Below, piece by piece: positions 18,295 through 27,211 of a stretch of DNA of 64,000 nt. The stretch comes from Vibrio intestinalis (GTDB taxonomy: Bacteria > Pseudomonadota > Gammaproteobacteria > Enterobacterales > Vibrionaceae). The notes under the pieces were generated by a model. It was not told the origin of the DNA. It saw nothing but the letters and a program-made list of their open reading frames with translations, and ran no database searches. The position numbers and the translations under genes were made by a program. Every line of letters begins with the position of its first letter. Position 1 is the stretch's first letter. Location of the stretch: NCBI RefSeq assembly GCF_025195085.2, contig NZ_JANAVY020000011.1, positions 50,504-114,503 of the forward strand, read 5' to 3'.

Positions 18295-19461
18295 ATGAAA
18301 ATGAGTAATCTTGTGAAAGCATCAGTGGTGTCCTTATTGGGCGCAGTTGGTTTTAATCTTTACAGTCACGCTCAGCACAATGAGACTAGGCAACGCAGCC
18401 AGCAGGTTCGAGCAGAGCGTATTGCGCAGTCACCGCAGTTCCTTGACGGCAAAGTGATTTCTCGTATGCCAAGCGTTGAAAGCCCAGAAAAGATGTCGTC
18501 AGTGATGTACAAATTCTTTTTTGAGCGTTCTAACCTTAAGCCGCAACAAGCATTGCCATTTATTGCTATTGATGAAAAGCGCTTTGAGCAACCTCATGAT
18601 GCGCCGCGAGTAACATGGTTAGGGCATTCAAGCTTGTTTATTGAACTGGATCAGCAAAAGCTGTTGGTTGACCCTGTATTCGATTACGCTTCTCCGTGGT
18701 TAGCGCAGAAGCTGTTTTCGCGCAATGTGGCAGCGCCGATAGCTCGGGAGTCACTACCATTGCCAGACGCGATTGTGATTTCCCATGATCACTACGACCA
18801 TTTGGAAGAATCAACGGTTCGTTATTACGCCGATAAAGCGGTGCGTTTTTATGTGCCACTGGGCGTGGGTAAACACCTTGAAGGTTGGGGCATTGATCCA
18901 CAAATGGTGACGGAACTCGATTGGTGGGAGTCTGCTCAATTAGGCTCAATTCAATTGACTGCCGCGCCTGCTAACCACAATTCAGGCAGAACAGGGTTTG
19001 ATTCAAACCAAACGCTTTGGGCTTCATGGGCGATTAAAGGTGACAATGGATCATTGTTCTACAGTGGTGACAGCGCTTACGATACGCACTTTAAACAGAT
19101 CGGTGACCGTTTAGGGCCGTTTGATATTGCGTTTATTGAAGTTGCCGCCAATGTGAAAGAGGACAAAGGTTTCCCAGTAGAAAATTGGGGACACATGCAG
19201 GCCAAACACACGATGCAAGCTTTTCTCGATTTGGGCGCGAAACAGTTGATGCCAGTCCACTGGTCAACCTACGAACTGTTTGCTCATAAATGGGATGAGC
19301 CAATGACGGATCTCATCTCTGAAGCCGAAAAAAGTGGCGCAAAATTGGTGACGCCAATGGTGGGGCAGTCTTTTGAGTTAAATTCAGAGATTACCACTGC
19401 ATTCTGGTGGCAAGAGCCAGAGATTAGTCTAGCCAATTTACAACTGAGCTACGACAACTAG
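18295..19461 (+). CDS. MBL-fold metallo-hydrolase (UlaG/NAPE-PLD-like)
   Basis: Metallo-beta-lactamase-fold hydrolase of 388 aa. An N-terminal hydrophobic segment suggests export or membrane anchoring. The fold signature WLGHSSLFIELDQQKLLVDP is followed by the metal motif SHDHYDHL (HxHxDH). Downstream ligands lie in ANHNSGR, GDSAYD and PVHW. This arrangement is typical of the RomA/NAPE-PLD-like branch, whose substrates include phosphodiesters and lactones; the actual substrate is unknown. A second ATG at 18301 has better spacing from the upstream AGG and may be the true start. It is divergent from and probably controlled by the TetR repressor. Confidence 0.85.
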   Translation: MKMSNLVKASVVSLLGAVGFNLYSHAQHNETRQRSQQVRAERIAQSPQFLDGKVISRMPSVESPEKMSSVMYKFFFERSNLKPQQALPFIAIDEKRFEQPHDAPRVTWLGHSSLFIELDQQKLLVDPVFDYASPWLAQKLFSRNVAAPIARESLPLPDAIVISHDHYDHLEESTVRYYADKAVRFYVPLGVGKHLEGWGIDPQMVTELDWWESAQLGSIQLTAAPANHNSGRTGFDSNQTLWASWAIKGDNGSLFYSGDSAYDTHFKQIGDRLGPFDIAFIEVAANVKEDKGFPVENWGHMQAKHTMQAFLDLGAKQLMPVHWSTYELFAHKWDEPMTDLISEAEKSGAKLVTPMVGQSFELNSEITTAFWWQEPEISLANLQLSYDN

Positions 19462-19500
19462 ATAATGTAACTGACTAATTTCATTAAATTTGTCTTAAAG

Positions 19501-19525
19501 AGCCTGCAAATGCAGGCTTTTTTGT
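19501..19525 (+). terminator. Intrinsic terminator after the metallo-hydrolase
   Basis: AGCCTGCA and TGCAGGCT around AA, followed by a T run, 40 bp after the stop codon. Confidence 0.8.
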
Positions 19526-19601
19526 TAGGCGCAATTTATAAATACTATCTTTCTGCTTTTAGGTTCATATACTGGTTGAATGTTCAGGGAAGAGGTTGCT
19601 T

Positions 19602-20849
19602 ATGGATAAAGAGCAGAGTTTGTTTCAATGGCAGCGGGTAACGCGGTTTAACGTATCCGTATGGACAGTGTTTGGCGGTGTGTTACTGACCCGAACCAGT
19701 TACTTCATGGCTTGGCCATTTTTGATTGTCTTTTTGTACAAAGACTACGGCGCGAGCGCGGTCGAAGTGGGCGGAATGCTGGCTGCCTCCGCACTCGTTG
19801 CATCGATTACCGGGCTTTATTCCGGCTATCTATCGGATAAGTTTGGCCGAAAAGTGGTGATGCTGGCTGGTTGCTTACTAGCGAGTGTGGCTTATTCTGG
19901 TATCGCGCTGGCGGTCGAAATCTGGCAGTTCTACGTGCTAGTGATTTTGGCTGGTTTAATGAGGCCAATGATCGAAGCGCCTTCAAAGGCGGTGATTAGT
20001 GATAGCTTACCGGATTTGAAAGACAGAGAACTCGCGCTCAACATTCGTTACTTTATTATTAACCTAGGCGGAGCGGTTGGCCCTTTGATTGGCATTACCG
20101 TTGGATTACTGCACCCACAAAGTCTGTTCTATTTTGTTGGCGCGAGCTTTCTTGGCTACGCACTGTTTATTGCCTTTGGCGTCGAGCGAAAAGGCCACCA
20201 TCAAGCTCCTGACCGCTCTCAGCTACCCAATTTTCGCGCGACCATGAAGGTGATTAGCCGCGACAGAATCTTTTTGCTATTGCTGATTGCCAACTTTCTG
20301 ATGATGTTTATCTATGCGCAGTTAGAGTCTTCATTGCCGCAAGTGATTGTGAGAACGTCACCAGATATTGCTGAGCAGATCGTTGCGGGTTTAGTATTGG
20401 TGAACACTTTAACCATCGTTATTTTCCAATTCCCAATGTTGAAATGGTTAGAGCCTCTACCGCTTTTCACGCGTACGCGTATTGGTATGGCCTTGATGGG
20501 GATTGCACAAATCGGATTTATGCTGACCCCAGCAGATTTTCCTATTGGTTGGGCGGTTGCTTGTTTTGTGATCAGCTTGGGTGAGGTGATTGCGTTCCCA
20601 ACTCTTAATGTGCAGATCGACCGTTTGGCTCCGCCTCATTTACGTGGTTCATACTTTGGTGCGGCGGCGTTATATTCATTGGGCTTTGCTGTCGGGCCGC
20701 TTGCTGGTGGCATGATGATAGAAGCCTTTAACTCTAACTGGTTGTTCTTACTATGCTTTGTAATGTGCATGGCAATGATATGGCTGTATTGGATAGCGCA
20801 GCGCACCGAAGACAACATTGAGCGGGAAGAGCCCGTCACTCAGAATTAA
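19602..20849 (+). CDS. Major facilitator superfamily transporter
   Basis: Inner-membrane carrier, about 415 aa, with roughly twelve hydrophobic segments. The loop between segments 2 and 3 has the MFS signature in GYLSDKFGRKVVM, which places it in the drug/proton antiporter-like MFS group. The substrate cannot be inferred. The ATG at 19602 is chosen over the upstream in-frame TTG at 19596 because GGGAAGAGG is well spaced from it. Terminators on both sides make it a single-gene unit. Confidence 0.85.
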   Translation: MDKEQSLFQWQRVTRFNVSVWTVFGGVLLTRTSYFMAWPFLIVFLYKDYGASAVEVGGMLAASALVASITGLYSGYLSDKFGRKVVMLAGCLLASVAYSGIALAVEIWQFYVLVILAGLMRPMIEAPSKAVISDSLPDLKDRELALNIRYFIINLGGAVGPLIGITVGLLHPQSLFYFVGASFLGYALFIAFGVERKGHHQAPDRSQLPNFRATMKVISRDRIFLLLLIANFLMMFIYAQLESSLPQVIVRTSPDIAEQIVAGLVLVNTLTIVIFQFPMLKWLEPLPLFTRTRIGMALMGIAQIGFMLTPADFPIGWAVACFVISLGEVIAFPTLNVQIDRLAPPHLRGSYFGAAALYSLGFAVGPLAGGMMIEAFNSNWLFLLCFVMCMAMIWLYWIAQRTEDNIEREEPVTQN

Positions 20850-20889
20850 AAAAGAGCCTACTGATCGGCAATCAGTAGGCTCTTTTTTT
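20848..20889. terminator. Bidirectional terminator (MFS / MscS)
   Basis: AAAAAAGAGCCTACTGAT pairs with its complement around CGGCA, with A and T runs on both ends. It serves the MFS gene on plus and the converging MscS gene on minus. Confidence 0.9.
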
Positions 20890-20909
20890 GTCTCAATGTT
20901 AGGCGCTCG

Positions 20910-22010
20910 CTAGGGCGTTAAAATGGTTGGTGGTTCACCTGCATGGGTTGGATCAAACTTAATGGTTTGAGTTGGGTAGGCGATATCAGCGTCATTATCG
21001 TGAATGATCTGCATAATCTTTAGCAGCACATCTTGTTTCACTTCGTGATAGCGAATCCAGTTTACGGTTTTGGTAAAGGTGTAAACCAGTAGATCGAGTG
21101 AAGACGGGCCAAACGCATTGAAATTGACAATAAGAGTTTGGTTGGCATCGATATCGGGGTGTTGCTCTAACATGGTTTTGATTTGTTCCACGATCAGTGC
21201 CACTTTTGCGCTGTCATCATAGCGGACGCCAATATTTTCGTAGATGCGGCGATTTAACATTCGCGATGGGTTCTCCACCACGATATTACTGAATACAGAG
21301 TTTGGGATATACAGCGGGCGCTTATCAAACGTGCGCATTATGGTCATACGCCAACCGATTCGTTCGACGGTACCTTCAATTTGGCGATCCGGTGAGCGTA
21401 TCCAATCTCCAACTTTAAATGGGCGATCGAAATAGATCATCATGCCGCCAAAAAAGTTCGACAGTAAATCTTTTGCGGCCAAACCGACAATCAAGCCACC
21501 GACACCACCAAAAGTAAGTAGACCGGATAGGCTAAGACCAAAGGCCTGCATCACAGAAAGTGTACCGATAACGATGAAGAAAAGTCGTGCGACCTTGGCA
21601 ATGGCTTGCACTGTGGTCTCATCACGTTTTTTCTGCTCAAGCACAAACTCTTCGATATTGTTGATAAGTCTCATCGTGATCCAAACAAAGATCGCGATGA
21701 TGAGTATGTGTTTAAGAGTGCTTAGCCAGTTGAGCTTAGAGGTAAAGTTTTCTTGAAGAAGTAACCCCAGCGAGATGGTGGCTGGCCAACACCAGATTAA
21801 GGTACTGATTGGCGTCTTAAGCGCGTGAAGGGTGAGATCGTCCCATTTAAAAGGCGTACGACCAACTAACGATTCCAAGCGGCCAAACACCAATCGCCAA
21901 ACAATCCAAGCAACAAAGCTGGCGGCAGTGATGAAGAGGACATTGGTATCGGATTGTTGGAACAATGCCAGGAATTTCTCAATATTTACGTTGGCAGATT
22001 GGTTCATCAT
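20910..22010 (-). CDS. MscS-family mechanosensitive ion channel
   Basis: Small-conductance mechanosensitive channel homologue (366 aa) that would release solutes on osmotic downshock. Four or five N-terminal membrane segments are followed by the pore-lining helix and the MscS beta domain. The hallmark stretch GGVGGLIVGLAAKDLLSNFFGG is Gly/Ala-rich like the TM3 pore, followed by FDRPFKVGDWI. The mixed alpha/beta cytoplasmic domain runs to the C-terminus. It lies about 75 bp downstream of the DUF2850 gene on the same strand and may be co-transcribed with it. Confidence 0.9.
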   Translation of the reverse strand: MMNQSANVNIEKFLALFQQSDTNVLFITAASFVAWIVWRLVFGRLESLVGRTPFKWDDLTLHALKTPISTLIWCWPATISLGLLLQENFTSKLNWLSTLKHILIIAIFVWITMRLINNIEEFVLEQKKRDETTVQAIAKVARLFFIVIGTLSVMQAFGLSLSGLLTFGGVGGLIVGLAAKDLLSNFFGGMMIYFDRPFKVGDWIRSPDRQIEGTVERIGWRMTIMRTFDKRPLYIPNSVFSNIVVENPSRMLNRRIYENIGVRYDDSAKVALIVEQIKTMLEQHPDIDANQTLIVNFNAFGPSSLDLLVYTFTKTVNWIRYHEVKQDVLLKIMQIIHDNDADIAYPTQTIKFDPTHAGEPPTILTP

Positions 22011-22085
22011 TATGTCTGTTTATAGGCGGTAATTACTGAGTGAGTATATACCGTAAGTGTCTGACGCGATAATGAGAATTTGGCG

Positions 22086-22574
22086 TTACTTATTTTCGAA
22101 ATGGTTTTTCAGAGCGGCGCGACGTTTCTTCGCAATGCCTCCGCCTTCCATATCAACCGTGTGTTCGAAGCCTTGCTTAATAAAACGTTGCGTTGGGCTA
22201 TTGGGTTGAATACGACGCAATTGGGGGGATTTGGGCGTTCCTGACATCTGATAGATACTCATACCTTGCCCGGTTTGCACAAAGACCTGACTGCCATCAA
22301 ACTCAAATTGAGTGGCTATCATACGCTGGTTTTTCAGCACACCTTGTTCATTGAGGATTAACGTTTCGGTGTCGTAGGGCGGGCTGCCTATCTCAATCCA
22401 AGTTCCGTACACATGTTTAGGGTGTACGTAGTCTTGATAGCTGACATATAAAATGGTGGAAAACAGACCGGCGAGGATAAGTAGCAGCGAGCCGAAAACG
22501 ACGCGCACGAATCGAGAATTAAGCGCAATCGCAGAGCGAGATGCTCGCTTCTTTTTCGAGGAATATACTACCAC
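22086..22574 (-). CDS. DUF2850-family membrane protein
   Basis: A 162-aa protein recognised as DUF2850, a family I know mainly from Vibrionaceae, function unknown. A basic N-terminus (KKKRASR) precedes one membrane helix (about residues 25-47, VVFGSLLLILAGLFSTILYV). A periplasmic domain containing GTWIEIGSPPYDTETLILN follows, then a Lys/Arg-rich tail. The start is GTG with GGAG about ten bases upstream. Confidence 0.7.
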   Translation of the reverse strand: MVVYSSKKKRASRSAIALNSRFVRVVFGSLLLILAGLFSTILYVSYQDYVHPKHVYGTWIEIGSPPYDTETLILNEQGVLKNQRMIATQFEFDGSQVFVQTGQGMSIYQMSGTPKSPQLRRIQPNSPTQRFIKQGFEHTVDMEGGGIAKKRRAALKNHFENK

Positions 22575-23017
22575 TACAACCTACTCCAGTACTGCTATTC
22601 ACTAAGCGAGGAGTCGCTTAATGGATCGACAGCTTGAAAGAGTTTCCATGCTAACGCAATTGCACAGGTCTGATTTATGATCTTCTGCGCAAAATATTTT
22701 CTCAAATTCGGGTAAGGCTACACGGAAGTTTTAGCCGCTGCCGAATTTTCCAAGTGCCGTGATTATAGGCAAGCATAATGGTTGAGCGATGAAAACAATA
22801 GATCCTTCTATGCTCATTTTAGATTCCCCGATGAGTTTCGGCCTTTATCGCTCGCCTTAGCCATTTATTTTGCAGCCTCGCTACTGGCTCAATGCATACT
22901 GTTGTTGGGCTGATAAAGTAAATGGTGTTTTCGCTTGTTGCTTGTCGAGATTTGGGATACAACAGAGTGCGCTGTAATTCAGCCAAGATAATTTAAGTTA
23001 GCCCAAGGAAGAAAATA
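22575..23017. other. 443-bp gene-free gap upstream of ppnP
   Basis: No convincing ORF. It contains a nested inverted repeat at 22704-22748: outer stem AAATTCGG/CCGAATTT and inner stem GGCTA/TAGCC. No T run follows, so it is not a terminator. The rest is featureless apart from the ppnP ribosome site. Confidence 0.4.
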
Positions 23018-23296
23018 ATGAAGCACAACGTTTATTTTGAAGGAAACGTGCAGTCACTAGGATTTAGCCAACAAAGTGATGAATCTAGTATTGGTGTGAT
23101 GGCACCAGGTGAATATACCTTTGGAACATCAGCGCCAGAGAAAATGACTGTAGTGAAAGGTGCATTAGTGGTGAAAAGAGAAGGTGAGGCTGATTGGGTC
23201 ACTTACCGTGATGGTGAATCATTCAACGTGACCGGTAACTCTTCGTTCGACCTAAAGGTAGAGCTTGCAACGGCTTACCTATGTGAATATTTGTAG
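23018..23296 (+). CDS. ppnP: Pyrimidine/purine nucleoside phosphorylase PpnP
   Basis: Small cupin-fold (RmlC-like) phosphorylase that splits nucleosides with phosphate into free base and ribose-1-phosphate. The 92-aa length and the sequence (GVMAPGEYTFGTSAPEKMTV near residues 26-45, FNVTGNSSF, C-terminal CEYL) match the YaiE/PpnP family end to end. The start has AAGGAAG spaced eight bases. It is a single gene closed by its own terminator. Together with the phosphorylase at 47078 and ribokinase at 44275, it is one of several nucleoside and ribose salvage genes in the window. Confidence 0.92.
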   Translation: MKHNVYFEGNVQSLGFSQQSDESSIGVMAPGEYTFGTSAPEKMTVVKGALVVKREGEADWVTYRDGESFNVTGNSSFDLKVELATAYLCEYL

Positions 23297-23323
23297 TTAG
23301 ACCACTCGGTTTATAAAGATATT

Positions 23324-23351
23324 AAGCGCACTCCAATGGGAGTGCGCTTTT
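23324..23351 (+). terminator. Intrinsic terminator of ppnP
   Basis: AAGCGCACTCC and GGAGTGCGCTT around AATG, followed by T residues. Confidence 0.85.
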
Positions 23352-23522
23352 GTTTATAGGGAATAAGAGAGCGGTCATACCGCTAACTCACTGAGGTGTT
23401 TAACGTGCTAGATTTCGGCTAAACCGATATTTGCTAACGAAATATCCAACAACTGAGTTGGTGTGATTGTCTATAATAAAAGTAATTCATCATGCTTTTA
23501 GACTAACGACACGGAGGTGACT

Positions 23523-23816
23523 ATGGCTGTTGGACCAAGGCCCTCGGAGCCGATTCCACGTTATGACCCAACGAATGACTTTACCGGTGATCAACTGCAT
23601 CGATTTGGTAAAGTGGCCAATCGCGCGCAACGAGCGCGAGATGAAAAGCTTAAGGAAGAAGAGTTTGAGAGGCTCAATTTTGTTGAGCGCGCCAAACGCA
23701 AAGCGATGAAGCCAGTCGTCAAACGAGACGATAAAAACGCGAAATCGGTTCGCTATGCGATCTGGACGATTGTCGTGATGGCGTCGTTACTTTGGCTTAT
23801 GTATATGACTGGTTAG
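23523..23816 (+). CDS. Small protein with C-terminal membrane helix, unknown function
   Basis: A protein of about 97 aa that I do not recognise. The ATG at 23523 has GGAGGTGA directly upstream; an in-frame GTG at 23517 lies inside that ribosome site and is rejected. Residues about 30-75 are highly charged and probably helical. One hydrophobic segment (residues about 76-96, IWTIVVMASLLWLMYM) ends the chain, as in a tail-anchored protein. Its last 20 bp overlap the converging cyclase gene. Confidence 0.6.
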   Translation: MAVGPRPSEPIPRYDPTNDFTGDQLHRFGKVANRAQRARDEKLKEEEFERLNFVERAKRKAMKPVVKRDDKNAKSVRYAIWTIVVMASLLWLMYMTG

Positions 23817-24978
23817 CCGTTCCATTATTCTTTATCAAACGCAGATTATCGTTGTTCGATACTGCCAATTCTTTTAGCGCACATTGCTTGCTGTCACCGT
23901 AATACTGAAATTGATTTTTGCCATTATGTTTTGCTGCATACATGGCCTTATCTGCGCATCGAGTTAGCTCAGGCAGGTTGTCTGCATCTTGTGGGTAGAG
24001 AGCCGCGCCGACACTTAATGTAAGGTTGCTAACCCGATTTAAGCTGGAATCACTATCTCTGAATAGGTGACAAATGCGGTTCAATATTCCATCTAGATCT
24101 TGTTTGCTGCGCACGTCATACAGCAAGATAACAAATTCATCACCAGCAAAACGGGCAATAGAGTAGTCGTGGGTATTGGTTTTTCTATTCTTGGTTCTAA
24201 TATTGTTCTTTAGTCGCTGCGAGAAGTGCTGTAATACTTGATCGCCAACGTCATGGCCGAAGGTATCGTTAATTTCCTTAAAATCATCAATGTCGAGAAA
24301 CACTAGGGCGGTTGTGGTTGAGCGATGGCTTACCTCGGCAAGCTTTTGTGTTGCCCATTGTTCGAAGCTCCAACGATTCGCAAGCCCCGTTAACTGATCG
24401 AGGTAGGCGAGGTCTTCAATCCCTTCGCGATAAAGTGATTGTATGTAGTTAACCATTTTCGAGTAATAGTACGAGGCGGTGTTACAAATTACACATATAG
24501 TCACTAGGCTAAACAAAAAGCGCTCTTGGAAAGGTTGCGAGTGGTTAAATAGCGCGTCAGTAAACAGCGTGGCCGCGAGAGTTAACATGCAAAAGACGCA
24601 GCTAAAGAGTAACCCTAAGCGAAACTCATTAATAAGGATAACCCCAGCCATAATTGGGAAGATCCACATCAGGCGGTCTGTAAACTGCTCGCTATATAGT
24701 AGTAGCATCAGCCCTTGAAACATCAGCACGCCGGTCAGAACTAAATCAGAGTAGTTGAGGCAGCGATGTTTATTGAGATGCCATAGGTTGGCTGCAAGGA
24801 TGACTGAGCAAATAACATTAATGATAGCGAAGTTAGGTTGCTGATTGATGACGTGTACGACGCTATAACCCAGCAAAATCATCAATGACAACATTGAACA
24901 AAGCAGTACTAACTTACATTTTCGGGTGGAACGAATATCCGCCATTTCCTCCAAATGACGTCCGACAAAATTGCTCAT
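23797..24978 (-). CDS. Membrane-bound diguanylate cyclase (AGDEF)
   Basis: Makes cyclic di-GMP from two GTP. Residues about 22-175 contain six predicted membrane segments forming an integral sensor of unrecognised type. The GGDEF domain follows from LDQLTGLANR (residue 194) and has AGDEF at 278-282, a variant found in active cyclases. The RxxD inhibitory site expected five residues before it is absent (THDY is there instead), so product inhibition should be weak. With the CHASE-GGDEF gene at 29153 it is one of two cyclases lying within 30 kb of a Lap-type adhesin, a class controlled by c-di-GMP. Confidence 0.9.
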   Translation of the reverse strand: MSNFVGRHLEEMADIRSTRKCKLVLLCSMLSLMILLGYSVVHVINQQPNFAIINVICSVILAANLWHLNKHRCLNYSDLVLTGVLMFQGLMLLLYSEQFTDRLMWIFPIMAGVILINEFRLGLLFSCVFCMLTLAATLFTDALFNHSQPFQERFLFSLVTICVICNTASYYYSKMVNYIQSLYREGIEDLAYLDQLTGLANRWSFEQWATQKLAEVSHRSTTTALVFLDIDDFKEINDTFGHDVGDQVLQHFSQRLKNNIRTKNRKTNTHDYSIARFAGDEFVILLYDVRSKQDLDGILNRICHLFRDSDSSLNRVSNLTLSVGAALYPQDADNLPELTRCADKAMYAAKHNGKNQFQYYGDSKQCALKELAVSNNDNLRLIKNNGTANQSYT

Positions 24979-25170
24979 GCCTTATATGTCCTTATGCGCA
25001 TAGGTAAGGCTAAGTCTAGGTGAAAAATCTGTGCTTGAAGTTGAAGTTGGCAAATATAGTGTGAGTTAAATCATAATTTTGCATGTATTTGTCTGTGTGT
25101 CAGATTTAACTTTGGATTAAGGTCGAAAATCTCAAATATGGCATTTGACGAAATCTGCTCATCTTAAATT

Positions 25171-26100
25171 TTAGACACGGTTACCTAGCTCACTATGTGT
25201 CTCTGCTGGCAAATTGGCGCTAAATTCTTGTCTAAGCCAATTACGCAGTAAAAGGATGTTCTCGTTTTTTAATGCGTCGCTTTGAGTCGCGAAGTAGTAA
25301 CTCTGGTACGGGTTAATGATCGGTTTTCCTACTTCAACCAGTAGCCCTTGCTGAACATCTTGATTGATGAATAATCGGTGAGTAACGAGTACTCCCAGTT
25401 GACGAATAGCCGCTTGCACCGCTTGAATTGAAGCGCTAAAGCTTAGGTTGTCAGTTGCTTTGGGTAATGGCGCTTCATGGGCTTCACACCACAGCTGCCA
25501 ATCATGCTTACGCTTGTCATTGGTTGCGTAGATTGCGGGATAGCGCTCGAGCAATTCTTGCGCCGAGTTAGCGAGCTTAGCCATTGCTGGCGTACATACC
25601 ATGACGATTTCATCCGGCGCGAGCTTTTCACAGTAGTAATCTTGCCAATCTTGCGTGTCACCGTGGATCAGTGCGACATCAATCCCTTCTTGCTGCATAG
25701 AAAATTGGCCTGTTAAGTTAGACAAGCGAATGTCCAGTTGCGGCGCAAACTGATTGAAACGATGCAGTTGAGGGATCCACCAGTGCATGGCTAAAGAATT
25801 GACCATATTTAGGGTAAGGGTTTGGCTAGGTTGAGTGGTTTGCATTTGCTGAGTCGCGGTGACAATCGCTTCCAGATGAGGGGCGATTTGTTTGTAGTAT
25901 TTTCGGCCAGCCGCATTGAGTACGACTCGTCTGCCTTGTCGTTGAAAAAGCGTTCGCCCCAAGAGCGTTTCTAAAGACTTTATCGCTTGGCTAACCGCAG
26001 AGTGACTTACATAGAGTTGCTCGGCCGCTTGGGTCATACTGCCGGTTTCAGCAACAGCCACAAAAGAGTATAGATGGTTGAGAGGAGCTAGTTTTTTCAT
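25171..26100 (-). CDS. LysR-family regulator
   Basis: 309-aa transcription factor. The N-terminal winged helix-turn-helix covers residues about 5-64 (TGSMTQAAEQLYVSHSAVSQAIK), and a periplasmic-binding-protein-like effector domain follows. It looks like the GcvA-type LysR branch. It is divergent from the EamA transporter at 26202 with a 101-bp gap, the classical arrangement in which the regulator controls its neighbour. The effector is unknown. Confidence 0.9.
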   Translation of the reverse strand: MKKLAPLNHLYSFVAVAETGSMTQAAEQLYVSHSAVSQAIKSLETLLGRTLFQRQGRRVVLNAAGRKYYKQIAPHLEAIVTATQQMQTTQPSQTLTLNMVNSLAMHWWIPQLHRFNQFAPQLDIRLSNLTGQFSMQQEGIDVALIHGDTQDWQDYYCEKLAPDEIVMVCTPAMAKLANSAQELLERYPAIYATNDKRKHDWQLWCEAHEAPLPKATDNLSFSASIQAVQAAIRQLGVLVTHRLFINQDVQQGLLVEVGKPIINPYQSYYFATQSDALKNENILLLRNWLRQEFSANLPAETHSELGNRV

Positions 26101-26201
26101 GAGTTAATCTGTAAGCCAAACTTACAATAAGTGTAATAATTACTCGTTATTTTTTCTGTGCGAAGAATCGTAAAATGGCGTTGTTGTAAGGGAGGTGAAT
26201 A

Positions 26202-27122
26202 ATGCCGCGCCATTTGTACCCAATTTTGTTTATGTTGATCTCGACCTTTAGTCTTTCGCTGACGGGGTTAACCACTAAATTTTTAGCTCAATCGCTAGAT
26301 TCTAATTTATTAACCTTATTAAGATTTTTAGTGCCAGCCGTGATCTTATGGCTATTTTTTCTCGGCATAAAAGTTCGAGTGCCAGAACGTGCGTTACTTA
26401 AGCCATTGTGGATTCGTGCCTTTTGTATTGGTGCGAGCCAAGCTTGCTTTATCTATTCGCTTAACCAGCTCACTTTGGTTGAAAGTATGGTGCTGTTTGG
26501 CACTGGTCCTTTGTTTATTCCGCTGTTAGAAAAACTGATCTTTGGGGTAAGCGTGAAAGGCTCGACCATGGTTGGTTTACTGCTCACCTTTGGCGGTGTT
26601 GTGTTGCTTGCTTCAAACGGCGAAGAGTGGGTAATGCGGCCTGAGTTATTAGTGGGACTTGCCTCTGGCCTGTTTAATGCCGGATCGCAGCTAAGTTTGT
26701 ATCGTGCTAGTAAAAGTAGTTTGAATGCATTTGAGATTAATTTTTGGACTTTCGCCATCGCCGCGTTGTTTGCGATACCTTTGGTATTGGCCTCAGGTAT
26801 AGGTGGTTTTGAGATGATCAATCTTGAGGGGAACCCAGAGCTGAATCCATACTGGTTGGCGATGCTGGTGGTTGCGATGTCATTGTTGATCATTACCACT
26901 CAGGTTAATCGTTCTAAAGCATATCGCTTGGCTCAGTCTGGCTCGCAGTTGGCACCGCTGATTTTTACCAATTTACTGTTTACGGCGATTTGGCAGTTGC
27001 TGTTTTTTGATGTCACTTTTACTGGCCATCAGCTATTGGGCTTAGCTTTGATAGTGACTGCTAGCTCACTGAATATATTATTGCCTCGCTGCTTGGCATA
27101 TTTACCACTAAGGCACAGCTAA
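26202..27122 (+). CDS. EamA/DMT-family transporter
   Basis: Inner-membrane drug/metabolite carrier (306 aa) with ten predicted helices in two five-helix EamA halves. Such proteins usually export amino acids or other metabolites; no substrate is visible. A very strong ribosome site GGGAGGTG precedes the ATG. The divergent LysR gene is its probable regulator. A terminator follows 20 bp after the stop. Confidence 0.85.
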   Translation: MPRHLYPILFMLISTFSLSLTGLTTKFLAQSLDSNLLTLLRFLVPAVILWLFFLGIKVRVPERALLKPLWIRAFCIGASQACFIYSLNQLTLVESMVLFGTGPLFIPLLEKLIFGVSVKGSTMVGLLLTFGGVVLLASNGEEWVMRPELLVGLASGLFNAGSQLSLYRASKSSLNAFEINFWTFAIAALFAIPLVLASGIGGFEMINLEGNPELNPYWLAMLVVAMSLLIITTQVNRSKAYRLAQSGSQLAPLIFTNLLFTAIWQLLFFDVTFTGHQLLGLALIVTASSLNILLPRCLAYLPLRHS

Positions 27123-27142
27123 TGGATCGCAAGCGTTAAAAG

Positions 27143-27182
27143 AAAACGCCCTATACTGAGCATTCACGGTATAGGGCGTTTT
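27143..27182. terminator. Bidirectional terminator (EamA / DUF3541)
   Basis: A 14-bp perfect stem, AAAACGCCCTATAC with GTATAGGGCGTTTT, with T and A runs on both strands, between converging genes. Confidence 0.88.
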
Positions 27183-27211
27183 GAATTTAGTTGCCGTTAA
27201 TTGTGTTAGGT

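Noticed and set aside
22575..23017. Riboswitch before ppnP
   Set aside because: The nested hairpin does not match the conserved core of any riboswitch class I can recall.
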